DNA of 64,000 nucleotides. Origin: Hydrogenophaga intermedia. GTDB lineage: Bacteria > Pseudomonadota > Gammaproteobacteria > Burkholderiales > Burkholderiaceae_C. Shown in pieces: positions 45,372 to 53,104 of the stretch; position 1 is the stretch's first letter; every line of letters begins with the position of its first letter. The position numbers were made by a program, and so were the translations under genes. Location of the stretch: contig NZ_CCAE010000006.1 of NCBI RefSeq assembly GCF_000723405.1, positions 75,001-139,000 on the forward strand. Reading direction: 5' to 3'. A model generated the notes under the pieces. It was not told the origin of the DNA and searched no databases. It worked only from the letters and a program-made list of their open reading frames with translations.

Positions 45372-46177
45372 AGCCGATGCCAACGCCCTTGCTGTCGCAG
45401 CCGCGCGTGCAGCGCGTGCTCTATCCGTCACTGGTCGCGGTCGTGCTGGTCGCGCTGTGGCAGGCGCTGGTGGTGGGCATGGAACTGCCGCCCTACCTGA
45501 TCCCCTCGCCACTGCTGACGATGCAGACCCTGGTCGGCGACTGGCCCACGCTGTTCGCCTCGCTGATGATCACGATGAAGATCACGGCGCTGTCCTTCAT
45601 CGTCGCGGTGGTGGTGGGCGTGCTGATTTCCTTCCTGTTCGTGCAGAGCCGCCTGATCGAGACCGCGCTGTTCCCCTACGCGGTGTTGCTGCAGGTCACG
45701 CCCATCGTGGCCATCGCCCCGCTGATCATCATCTGGGTGAAGCAGCCCACGGCCTCGCTGGTGGTCTGCGCCACGCTGGTCGCGCTGTTCCCCATCATCT
45801 CCAACACCACGTTGGGTTTGCGCAGCGTCGACCCCGACCTGCAGGCCTACTTCAAGATGAACCGCGCCTCGCGCCTGCAGACGCTCTGGCGCCTGCGCAT
45901 CCCCAGCGCCCTGCCCTACTTCTTCGGCGGCCTGCGCATCTCCTCGGGCCTGGCGCTGATCGGCGCGGTGGTGGCCGAGTTTGTTGCCGGCACCGGCGGC
46001 ACCAACACCGGCCTGGCCTACCAGATCCTCATGGCCGGCTACCAGCTCGACATCCCGCGCATGTTCGCCGCGCTGCTGCTCATCTCGCTGGCCGGCGTGT
46101 TCCTGTTCGTGCTCATGGCCTGGTTGACCAAGCTCGCGCTGGGTTCGTGGCACGCGAGCGAGATCGCACAGGACTGA
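45368..46177 (+). CDS. ABC transporter permease
   Basis: A 269-residue inner-membrane permease of the SsuC/TauC type with about six hydrophobic segments. The EAA-like coupling loop is ASRLQTLWRLRIPSALPYFFGGL. It forms the importer with the two preceding genes; ATG 45368 overlaps the ATPase stop. A single permease gene implies a homodimer. Confidence 0.94.
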   Translation: MKPMPTPLLSQPRVQRVLYPSLVAVVLVALWQALVVGMELPPYLIPSPLLTMQTLVGDWPTLFASLMITMKITALSFIVAVVVGVLISFLFVQSRLIETALFPYAVLLQVTPIVAIAPLIIIWVKQPTASLVVCATLVALFPIISNTTLGLRSVDPDLQAYFKMNRASRLQTLWRLRIPSALPYFFGGLRISSGLALIGAVVAEFVAGTGGTNTGLAYQILMAGYQLDIPRMFAALLLISLAGVFLFVLMAWLTKLALGSWHASEIAQD

Positions 46178-46197
46178 ACGCCACGGAAGACTTTCCC

Positions 46198-47565
46198 ATG
46201 AACGCCCGCATCGACACCCTTCATTCCGAACTGCCCGACCTCGACTGGATCACCGACCCGGTCAAGGTCGGCCGCCTCTCGCAGGACTTCTCCTGGTTCA
46301 GCCCGATCCTCAAACGCCAGTTGCTGGGCAAGCGCGGCGAGATTGCCGTGCGCCCGCGCACCGAGGAGGAACTGGGCCGCCTGGCATCGGCCTGCGCGCG
46401 CCACGGCGTGCCGCTCACGCCGCGCGGCAGCGGCACCGGCAACTACGGACAGTGCACGCCGCTGCACGGCGGCGTGGTGCTGGACATGAGCGGCTACAAC
46501 CAGTTCCTGTGGGCGCGCCCCGGCGTGGGCCGCGCGCAGGCGGGCATCCGCCTCGGCGACTTCGACACCGCCGCGCGCACCAGCGGCTGGGAGCTGCGCT
46601 GCATCCCGTCCACCTTCCGCACGGCCTCGCTAGGCGGCCTGTTCAGCGGCGGTTTCGGTGGCGCGGGCTCCATCAACTACGGCCCCATCGGCGCGGCCGG
46701 CAACATCCTCGGCGTGCGCGCCATGAGCGTGGAGGCCGAGCCGCAGGTGGTGGAGCTGCGCGGGCCCGAGGCCTTGCTGATGCACCACCTGTGGGGCACC
46801 AACGGCATCGTGCTGGAGGTGGAAATGGGCCTGGCGCCAGCCCACCCCTGGCTGGAGATGATCGTGGTCTTCGACGAGATGGACCCGGCGCTGAACTTCG
46901 GCAACGCGCTCGCGCACGCGCCGGGCATCGTGAAGAAGAACATCGCCGTGCTGGCCGACCCCGTGCCCGGCCTCATGGGCCCGCTGGCCGAGCACCTGCC
47001 CAAGGGCTGCCACGCCGCGCTGCTGCTGGTGGCGGAGTTCTCCGAGGCGGCGGCGCTGCAGCTTGTGGCTGCGCACGGCGGGCGCGTGACCTACCGCCGC
47101 ACCGCCGACGAAGCGGCGGCCCAGCACCACACGCTCATCGAGTACTGCTGGAACCACACCACGCTGAACGCCCTCAAGCTCGACAAGGGCCTGACCTACC
47201 TGCAGACCACCTTCACGCCCGGCCAGCACCTGGACCAGGTGCGCACCATCTGCTCGCTGTTTGGCGACGAGGTGCTGATGCACGTGGAGTTCCTGCGCAG
47301 CATGGACGGTTTCACCACCTGCACCTCGCTGCCGCTGGTGCGCTTCAGCACCGAGGAACGGCTGAACGAGATCATCGCCATCTTCCGCGCCAACGGCATC
47401 CGCGTGAACAACCCGCACACGTACATCATCGAAGAAGGCAAGGTCGGTGGCGACCTGCCGCAGAACGTGATCGACCTGAAGAAGCGGCTGGACCCCAAGG
47501 GCCTGCTCAACCCCGGAAAGATGCGCGCCTGGGGCCTGCCGGGCACGACGGAGGCGAGGAAATGA
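46198..47565 (+). CDS. FAD-binding (PCMH-type) oxidoreductase
   Basis: A 455-residue flavoprotein of the glycolate/D-lactate oxidase-like family. The FAD part has VRPRTEEELGRLASACARHG, TPRGSGTGNYGQ and TASLGGLFSGGFGGAGSINYG; a cap domain and the typical C-terminus LDPKGLLNPGKM follow. It would oxidise a 2-hydroxy acid or a related ring intermediate. It starts 20 bases after the permease and overlaps the Rid gene by ATGA, so it belongs to the operon. Confidence 0.9.
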   Translation: MNARIDTLHSELPDLDWITDPVKVGRLSQDFSWFSPILKRQLLGKRGEIAVRPRTEEELGRLASACARHGVPLTPRGSGTGNYGQCTPLHGGVVLDMSGYNQFLWARPGVGRAQAGIRLGDFDTAARTSGWELRCIPSTFRTASLGGLFSGGFGGAGSINYGPIGAAGNILGVRAMSVEAEPQVVELRGPEALLMHHLWGTNGIVLEVEMGLAPAHPWLEMIVVFDEMDPALNFGNALAHAPGIVKKNIAVLADPVPGLMGPLAEHLPKGCHAALLLVAEFSEAAALQLVAAHGGRVTYRRTADEAAAQHHTLIEYCWNHTTLNALKLDKGLTYLQTTFTPGQHLDQVRTICSLFGDEVLMHVEFLRSMDGFTTCTSLPLVRFSTEERLNEIIAIFRANGIRVNNPHTYIIEEGKVGGDLPQNVIDLKKRLDPKGLLNPGKMRAWGLPGTTEARK

Positions 47566-48017
47566 CCACCGGCCAACCCATGGCCCGCTACGCCGCCGCG
47601 CGGCGCGTGGGCGACTTCGTCTTCATGAGCGGCGTGGTGGCGGTGAACCCCGCCACGCGCGAGGCCGTGCGGCGCTACGAGGACCTGCCCGAGGCCGCGC
47701 GCCAGGCGCTGCGCGCGCTGGGCTACGACACGGGGCAGATGTCGGTCGACATCTTCGAGGCGCCCATCGTGGCGCAGAGCTGGCTGGTGCTGGACCGCAT
47801 CCGCCAGCTCGCCGAGGAACACGGCGGGCGCATGGCCGACGTGGTGAAGCTGGTGCAGTACTTCCGCGAGCTGCGCGACTACGCGCCCTACAACCGCGTG
47901 CGCGGCCTGTTCTACCCGGACGAGCCACCGGTGAGCACGGTGGTGGAGGTGTCGCGCTTCCTGCCGGGGGACGAGGTGCTGGTGGAGGTGGAGGCCACCA
48001 TGTACCTGCCGCGCTGA
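47562..48017 (+). CDS. Rid-family protein lacking the catalytic arginine
   Basis: A 151-residue RidA-superfamily protein: FVFMSGVVAVNPATREAV at the front and VEVSRFLPGDEVLVEVEATMYLP at the end. Where RidA has Arg in a PARSxV context, this one reads PPVSTVVEV, so the deaminase Arg appears replaced. It probably belongs to one of the Rid subfamilies with another activity. It is the last gene of the RutR-type operon; RutC in the E. coli rut operon is also a Rid protein, which makes the parallel notable. An insertion of ~15 residues is present compared with the 36239 protein. Confidence 0.85.
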   Translation: MTTGQPMARYAAARRVGDFVFMSGVVAVNPATREAVRRYEDLPEAARQALRALGYDTGQMSVDIFEAPIVAQSWLVLDRIRQLAEEHGGRMADVVKLVQYFRELRDYAPYNRVRGLFYPDEPPVSTVVEVSRFLPGDEVLVEVEATMYLPR

Positions 48018-48062
48018 GCGCGGCGGCAGCCAACGGAGACCGGACGCCCGATCCGCGTCGCG

Positions 48063-49112
48063 TCAGGCGCCCCTTGCCATGGGCCGGGCACGCGTGAGCA
48101 CCGGCACCCAGTGATCACACAGGCGCTGCACGCCCGTGCCGAGTGCGACAATCGCGGTCCAGGCCAGGGCTGTCCACAACCAAGCCTGGCCCAGGCCGCC
48201 GAGATCGAAGCGCTCCCACAGGCCGCTGGCCACGATGATCACCGCGAAGTGGCAGACGAAGACGCTGTACGACACGTCGCTGAGGTGCTCCACCGCGCGG
48301 CGCACGGGACCCAGCGCGCTGCGCCAGTGGATGTGCGAGCCCGCGTACAGGGCCAGCGCGGTCACCAGGGCCAGGATGGGGCGGGTCCTCGGGTCCTGCA
48401 GCCAGTCCAGCGCCAGCCACGCGGCGACCAGCCACCAGCACAGCGCCGCCCGCGTGCCGCGGCGGGACCAGCCGGCCAACGCACCCACTCCGTAGGCCGA
48501 GAGGAAATAGAGCGCCCACACATCGAAAGCGGGTTGGCGGCTGAACACCTCGATGGAGGCGACGGTGGCCAGGGCCACGATGGGCGGCACCAGGGAACGG
48601 GCGAGGTCCGCCGAAGAACGCGCCGCGAGGCCGGCCAGCGCGGCGAACAGGGCGAACAACTGCAGGTCGATGGCCACGTACCAGGCACCGGCCGACAGGG
48701 AGGGGACGCCCAACACGTCGTGCAGGAAGAACAGGTGCGCGAGGAACTGACCCACCGTGGGCAGGGGCGAGACCCAGTCCTCCTGCGCCAGATCGCGCCC
48801 CAGCCACACGGTGGCGAGCACCACCAGCGTCAGCGCGATCAGGAACTGCGGCACCAGGCGCCGGTAACGCTGCCAGATCAGTGGCCCTGGCGCCTGCCCG
48901 CGGCGTTTGGCCAGCGACTGCGCGGTAAGGAAGCCGCCGATAACGAGAAAGGGCTGCACCGCATAGCGGCCGTCGTCGATCAGGAACTGCACCAGCCGCG
49001 GCCAGGCGGCCGCGATCCAGTCGGTCATGGGCGCGTAGAGGGACAGGTGGTGCAGCACGATGAGCTGCGAGGCCAGGGCCTTGATGCCATCGATCAACGC
49101 GGAGCGGTTCAT
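48063..49112 (-). CDS. Membrane acyltransferase (acyltransferase-3 family)
   Basis: A 349-residue multi-spanning protein of the acyltransferase-3/OafA type. NRSALIDGIKALASQLIVLHHLSLYAP at the start holds the conserved His, VQPFLVIGGFLTAQSLAKRR follows, and about ten hydrophobic segments run to the end. Such proteins acylate surface sugars, lipids or peptidoglycan. ATG 49112 is used; the frame runs on to 49223 through the tRNA terminator and is not coding there. No surface-polysaccharide genes are adjacent, so the target is unknown. Confidence 0.85.
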   Translation of the reverse strand: MNRSALIDGIKALASQLIVLHHLSLYAPMTDWIAAAWPRLVQFLIDDGRYAVQPFLVIGGFLTAQSLAKRRGQAPGPLIWQRYRRLVPQFLIALTLVVLATVWLGRDLAQEDWVSPLPTVGQFLAHLFFLHDVLGVPSLSAGAWYVAIDLQLFALFAALAGLAARSSADLARSLVPPIVALATVASIEVFSRQPAFDVWALYFLSAYGVGALAGWSRRGTRAALCWWLVAAWLALDWLQDPRTRPILALVTALALYAGSHIHWRSALGPVRRAVEHLSDVSYSVFVCHFAVIIVASGLWERFDLGGLGQAWLWTALAWTAIVALGTGVQRLCDHWVPVLTRARPMARGA

Positions 49113-49147
49113 CTGGCGGTGTTCTGCGGGAGCCCCGGAAAACAAAA

Positions 49148-49170
49148 CGCCCAACCGGAGCGGTTGGGCG
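49148..49170 (-). terminator. Intrinsic terminator of tRNA-Phe
   Basis: CGCCCAACCG-GAG-CGGTTGGGCG, a ten-base perfect stem with a three-base loop. It is followed on the minus strand by TTTTGTTTT. It lies 8 bases beyond the tRNA 3' end. Confidence 0.88.
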
Positions 49171-49178
49171 TGGAATCT

Positions 49179-49254
49179 TGGTGGCCTGGGGCGGAATCGA
49201 ACCACCGACACGCGGATTTTCAATCCGCTGCTCTACCAACTGAGCTACCGGGCC
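49179..49254 (-). tRNA. tRNA-Phe (GAA)
   Basis: A 76-base tRNA with encoded CCA. The minus strand reads GGCCCGGTAGCTCAG at the 5' end. The anticodon arm is GCGGATT-GAA-AATCCGC, the T-arm contains GGTTCGATTCC, and the 3' end is ACCA. All four arms fold. One oddity: position 68 is A opposite C5 (base 49187), giving a C-A mismatch in the acceptor stem. Confidence 0.96.
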
Positions 49255-49268
49255 TTGGGAAGCCCAGG

Positions 49269-49274
49269 AGTATA
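49269..49274 (-). promoter_or_regulatory. -10 element of tRNA-Phe promoter
   Basis: The minus strand reads TATACT, placing the start about 7-8 bases before the mature tRNA 5' end. No strong -35 was recognised at 16-18 bases. The promoter sits in the 37-base gap behind the ntrX stop. Confidence 0.45.
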
Positions 49275-49291
49275 GCAGTTCGGGCGGGGCC

Positions 49292-50020
49292 TCAGCCCAG
49301 GCCGCCGCGCTTGGCGCGAGCGAGGTCCACGCCCAGTTGCTTGAGCTTGCGGTAGAGGTGGGTGCGCTCCAGGCCGGTCTTCTCGGCCACGCGGGTCATG
49401 GAGCCGGACTCCTTGGCCAGGTGGTATTCGAAGTAGGCCTTCTCGAAATCGTCGCGCGCTTCGCGCAGAGGGCTGTCGAGGTTGAAGGTCTGCTGCGCCT
49501 GTGGGCCGATGGGCAGCGCGGGCATCAGGCCGTTGCCGTTCACCACGTTGGTGCCGTTGAGTTGGTGGTGGGTCATCGCCTCTTCGACAGTGACCTCGGC
49601 ACCGACGAGGCGCGCGGGCATCAACCCGGGGGCCAGGGCACCCAAGGCCTTGGGTGCCACCTTGTTCAAACCCTGGTCAACGGCCTTGAGCAGCTTGGCC
49701 AACGTGATGGGCTTTTCCAGAAACGCGGTGGCGCCAATGCGCGTGGCCTCGACGGCAGTGTCGATGGTGGCATGGCCGCTCATCATGATGACCGGCATGG
49801 TGAGCAGGCCATTGCTGCTCCATTCCTTGAGCAGGGTCACGCCATCGGTGTCAGGCATCCAGATGTCGAGCAACACGAGGTCGGGGCGCATCTGCTGGCG
49901 CAGGGAGCGCGCCTGCGCCGCGTTCTCCGCGAGTTCGACGGCGTGGCCTTCATCGTTGAGGATTTCGGACAGCAGGTCCCGTATGCCCAGTTCGTCGTCT
50001 ACAACCAGAATCGTTGCCAT
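49292..50020 (-). CDS. ntrX: NtrX-type response regulator without AAA+ domain
   Basis: A 242-residue regulator: an N-terminal receiver (ILVVDDELGIRD, phospho-site D52 in LVLLDIWMPD, K103 in FLEKPI), a ~70-residue linker, and a C-terminal Fis-type HTH (DDFEKAYFEYHLAKESGSMTRVAEKTGLERTHLYRKLKQLG). The sigma-54-activating AAA+ domain of classical NtrX is missing; only the linker with LPIGPQAQQTFNLDSPLREAR stands in its place. It should therefore bind DNA without activating RpoN. It follows ntrY by 28 bases. ATG 50020 gives a normal receiver start. Confidence 0.9.
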   Translation of the reverse strand: MATILVVDDELGIRDLLSEILNDEGHAVELAENAAQARSLRQQMRPDLVLLDIWMPDTDGVTLLKEWSSNGLLTMPVIMMSGHATIDTAVEATRIGATAFLEKPITLAKLLKAVDQGLNKVAPKALGALAPGLMPARLVGAEVTVEEAMTHHQLNGTNVVNGNGLMPALPIGPQAQQTFNLDSPLREARDDFEKAYFEYHLAKESGSMTRVAEKTGLERTHLYRKLKQLGVDLARAKRGGLG

Positions 50021-50048
50021 TGCGTGCGGAGTCCCTCGGTGCCTGTTG

Positions 50049-52322
50049 TCAATTTGCAACTGCGAATGATAACGACACTTGCGCGCCGATGACGCGCCCT
50101 TCCGTCACGCGGTTGCTCAGGTCCACCCGGCCGCCGTGTTCGTCCATGATCTTCTTGACCACGGCCAGCCCCAGACCGGTGCCTTTGGCCTTGGTCGTGA
50201 CGTAGGGTTCGAAGGCGCGCTTGAGGATGGGCTCGGTGAAACCGGGGCCGCTGTCGATGACGACCAGACGCACCCACTGGCCACTGTCCGAACGGCGCGT
50301 GCGCAGCACGACCTCGGCGCCGGCCATGCCGACCATGGCGTCCTGCGCGTTCTGCACGAGGTTGTGGATGAGCTGGCGCACCTGCTGGGCGTCGGCGCGC
50401 GCCTTGGGCAGGTCGTCGGCGAGCTCGCAGCGCACCGGCACGGCGGCGTGCTCATAGAGGCCGATGATGTCGCGCACGGCGGCATTGAGGTCCAGGGGCG
50501 CGAGCTGGGCCGCTGGCAGGCGGGCGTAGTCGCGGAACTCGTTGACGAGGCGCTTCATGGCCTCGACCTGGTCGCCGATGGTCCGAACGGACTTGTCCAG
50601 CAGGGCCTGCTCCGCGGGCTGCAGCTTGCCGTCGAGCTTCATGGCCAGGCGCTCGGCCGAGAGCTGGATGGGCGTGAGCGGGTTCTTGATCTCGTGCGCG
50701 AGGCGGCGCGCGACCTCGCCCCAGGCGCGGGCGCGCTGGGCGGAGACGACCTCGGACACGTCGTCGAAGACCAGCAGGCGCTCGTTGTTGGGCAGCAGGG
50801 CGCCGCGCGCGATGAGGGTAATGCCCTGCTCGGCGGTGGTGCCCTCGCCCGCGCTCAACTCGAAGGACTGCTGCCAGTAGCCGCCTTCGTGCGGCGAGTC
50901 CTCGGCGAGGAATCGCTCGAACTGCTGTTGCACGCCGCCGGCGATCTGCTCCAGGCCGGGGACCTGGTCCAGCGGCTGGCCGACATGCGCGTTCAGCGAG
51001 GCGTGCAGGATGCGCGCGGCGCCGGGGTTGGCCGTGACGAGGCGACCCTGTTCGTCGAACACCAGCACGCCGGCGGTGAGGTTGTCCAGGATGGTCTGCA
51101 GGTTTTCGCGCGCGGCGTCCACCTGCTCCATGCTGTGCTGAACGGCCTCGCGCGCCTCGGACAGGTCCTGCGTCATGAGCGCGAAGGTGCGCGTGAGGCC
51201 GGCGAGTTCGTCGCGCGAGGGCAGCGCGGCCTTGGGCGCGAGGTTGCCGGCCGCCACCTCGCGCATGCCCTCGGCCAGCACGATGAGCGGGCGGATGAGC
51301 TGGTTGCCCAGCAGCACCGCGAGCAGCACAGCGCCGAACACCGCGAGGAACAGCGCCAGCGTGAGCGTGCCGATGTACATGCGGCGCAGGCCGTCGCGCG
51401 CCAGCGCACGCTCCTGGTACTCGCGGTTGGCCACCTGCACGGCAAGCGCATCGACGATCAGCGCCGAGGGCAGCGGCGAGGACACCTGCAGGTAGCGCGG
51501 CTCGGCGTTGACGGCGAAGCTGGGCGGGTTGACGAGGGCCAGCACCTTGATGCGCGCCTGGCCGGCGGCCAGCGCGGCGTGCAGGTCGCCGCCCTCGCCT
51601 TCTTCCAGGCCCTCGATCTGCGCGAGCACGCGGTTGGCGCGCACGTTGCGCAGCGTGGCGGCGCTGGGGCGCTCGGGCGCGAGGTCGAAGCGTGAGCTGC
51701 CCGAGCTGCCCAGGGGCTGGCCGGTAGCGCCGAAGAGCACCACGTCGAGCGCATCGATCTGCTCGCGCACCCGGTCGAGCGAGAGCACGGCACCGCTGTT
51801 GCTCTGGCGGGCCAGGCCGTCAGCGGCCAGGCGGGTCTTGTTGGACACGTCGGCCATGAGGGTGTCGAGCGTGGTACGGCCCAGGTTGAGGCCGGCGTTG
51901 AGCGCTGACTCCACGCGCACGTCGAACCAGCTTTCGATGGAGCGCGAGACGAACTGGTAGGAGACTGTGTAGATGAGCAGGCCCGGCAGGATGCCCACGA
52001 GGCCGATGATGGCCGCGAGCTTGACCAGCAGCTGGCTGCCGAACTTGCCGCGCTTGAGGCGCATGAACAGGCGCACACCCAACCACAGGATGACCAGACC
52101 CAGGCCCACGGCGGCGGCCACGTTGATGCCCACGAGCAACTCGAAGTTGCGCTCGTAGAAGGCGCTGTTGCGCGTGGCCAGGGTGAGCAGAAACAGCAAC
52201 ACCATGCCCAGGCCGGTCATGAAGATCAGGCCGGCGACCACCGCCCAACGGGTGGCGGCGGGTTTGCGCGGGTGGTGCGGGTTCAGCGGGTTCACGGCAC
52301 GAAAGGCCTGCGAAGGAAGCAC
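50049..52322 (-). CDS. ntrY: NtrY-type membrane sensor histidine kinase
   Basis: A 757-residue kinase. Three membrane helices near the N-terminus (WAVVAGLIFMTGLGMVLLF, VGINVAAAVGLGLVILWLG, LLVKLAAIIGLVGILPGLL), a periplasmic sensor (~150-310), a further helix (YIGTLTLALFLAVFGAVLL), HAMP, a PAS domain (ILDNLTAGVLVFDEQGRL), HisKA with H543 in RRLAHEIKNPLTPIQLSAERL, and HATPase with DSGPGF and GTGLGLAVVKKI. The start is uncertain: GTG 52322 (used) or GTG 52295; neither has a clear ribosome site. It is expected to phosphorylate NtrX; reported roles include nitrogen, redox and envelope responses. Confidence 0.9.
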   Translation of the reverse strand: MLPSQAFRAVNPLNPHHPRKPAATRWAVVAGLIFMTGLGMVLLFLLTLATRNSAFYERNFELLVGINVAAAVGLGLVILWLGVRLFMRLKRGKFGSQLLVKLAAIIGLVGILPGLLIYTVSYQFVSRSIESWFDVRVESALNAGLNLGRTTLDTLMADVSNKTRLAADGLARQSNSGAVLSLDRVREQIDALDVVLFGATGQPLGSSGSSRFDLAPERPSAATLRNVRANRVLAQIEGLEEGEGGDLHAALAAGQARIKVLALVNPPSFAVNAEPRYLQVSSPLPSALIVDALAVQVANREYQERALARDGLRRMYIGTLTLALFLAVFGAVLLAVLLGNQLIRPLIVLAEGMREVAAGNLAPKAALPSRDELAGLTRTFALMTQDLSEAREAVQHSMEQVDAARENLQTILDNLTAGVLVFDEQGRLVTANPGAARILHASLNAHVGQPLDQVPGLEQIAGGVQQQFERFLAEDSPHEGGYWQQSFELSAGEGTTAEQGITLIARGALLPNNERLLVFDDVSEVVSAQRARAWGEVARRLAHEIKNPLTPIQLSAERLAMKLDGKLQPAEQALLDKSVRTIGDQVEAMKRLVNEFRDYARLPAAQLAPLDLNAAVRDIIGLYEHAAVPVRCELADDLPKARADAQQVRQLIHNLVQNAQDAMVGMAGAEVVLRTRRSDSGQWVRLVVIDSGPGFTEPILKRAFEPYVTTKAKGTGLGLAVVKKIMDEHGGRVDLSNRVTEGRVIGAQVSLSFAVAN

Positions 52323-52333
52323 GAAGCGGGGAC

Positions 52334-53104
52334 TCAGCGGGCCGGCGTCTCGGCAGCGGCGGGAGGTTCCACGGCCTTGGCCTCTGCCGCCGGGTGGGTG
52401 GCGCGTGGCTCGGCGGGCGCGGGGGCCTCGGGCGTGGCGGCTTCGGGCACGGCCAGTTCACGTTCCAGGGCCATGGACCACTCGGCCTGGTTGCCCAGAC
52501 CGATCTGGAAGGGCCGCGGCAGCAGGCTCAGGTCGAGGCGGAAGCCGAATTCCACCACGTGGGAGGCCTCGGGTTCAAGCTGGGCGGCGTCGGCCAGCCG
52601 CCAGCGCGACACACGGCCGACGGCGGCGAGCGCCTCTTCCAGCGTGTCGTGGTTCTGGTGCAGCGCGTAGGGAAGACCGGCGCCGCTGCCGGTGCCCCCC
52701 CCCTGTTCGGTGGAGATGCTGACGCGCCAGCGGCGGGTAAGCGGCTGGTAGGCCAGCCGCAGGGTGCGGGTGGCGCCAGCCACGCGCTTGTTCGTCCAGT
52801 ACCAGCGCTCGCGCAGCACGTCGGCTTGCCAGACGAAATAGAGGGGCACGCCTTTGAACAAGGCGTCCTGCACGGTGCCATGAGGCTCCACGTCGAAGCG
52901 AGCGCTCATGTACAGGCCGTCGGGTGTGCGCTGCAAGGCGAGTTGTTGCACCTGGGGCGGCTGGGCCCAGGCCAGGATCAGCGTGAGGCTGGCGAGGATG
53001 AGCAGGCCCCAGCAGGCCCACTGGCGGGCACGAAGCCTGCGCTGGACCCGATCAGCCGCCGCTGGCCTTGTCGAAGCGTGCGTAGAAAAAGCCGTCCGGT
53101 CCAC
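52334..53104 (-). CDS. DUF4390-family membrane-anchored protein
   Basis: A 256-residue protein with one N-terminal membrane or signal helix (WACWGLLILASLTLILAWA), a conserved ~150-residue domain (VQQLALQRTPDGLYMSARFDV.., LFKGVPLYFVWQADVLRERWYW) and a Pro/Ala-rich tail (~38 residues). The conserved place between rsmB and ntrY fits the DUF4390 family; the function is unknown. No ATG, GTG or TTG exists between the rsmB stop and the helix, so GTG 53104, overlapping rsmB by 53 bases, is the nearest start. The gene contains a run of nine C (52695-52703). Confidence 0.75.
   Translation of the reverse strand: MDRTAFSTHASTRPAAADRVQRRLRARQWACWGLLILASLTLILAWAQPPQVQQLALQRTPDGLYMSARFDVEPHGTVQDALFKGVPLYFVWQADVLRERWYWTNKRVAGATRTLRLAYQPLTRRWRVSISTEQGGGTGSGAGLPYALHQNHDTLEEALAAVGRVSRWRLADAAQLEPEASHVVEFGFRLDLSLLPRPFQIGLGNQAEWSMALERELAVPEAATPEAPAPAEPRATHPAAEAKAVEPPAAAETPAR

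Noticed and set aside
49113..49223. Longer N-terminus for the acyltransferase
   Set aside because: The extra frame crosses the tRNA terminator and part of the tRNA; ATG 49112 gives the normal family start.
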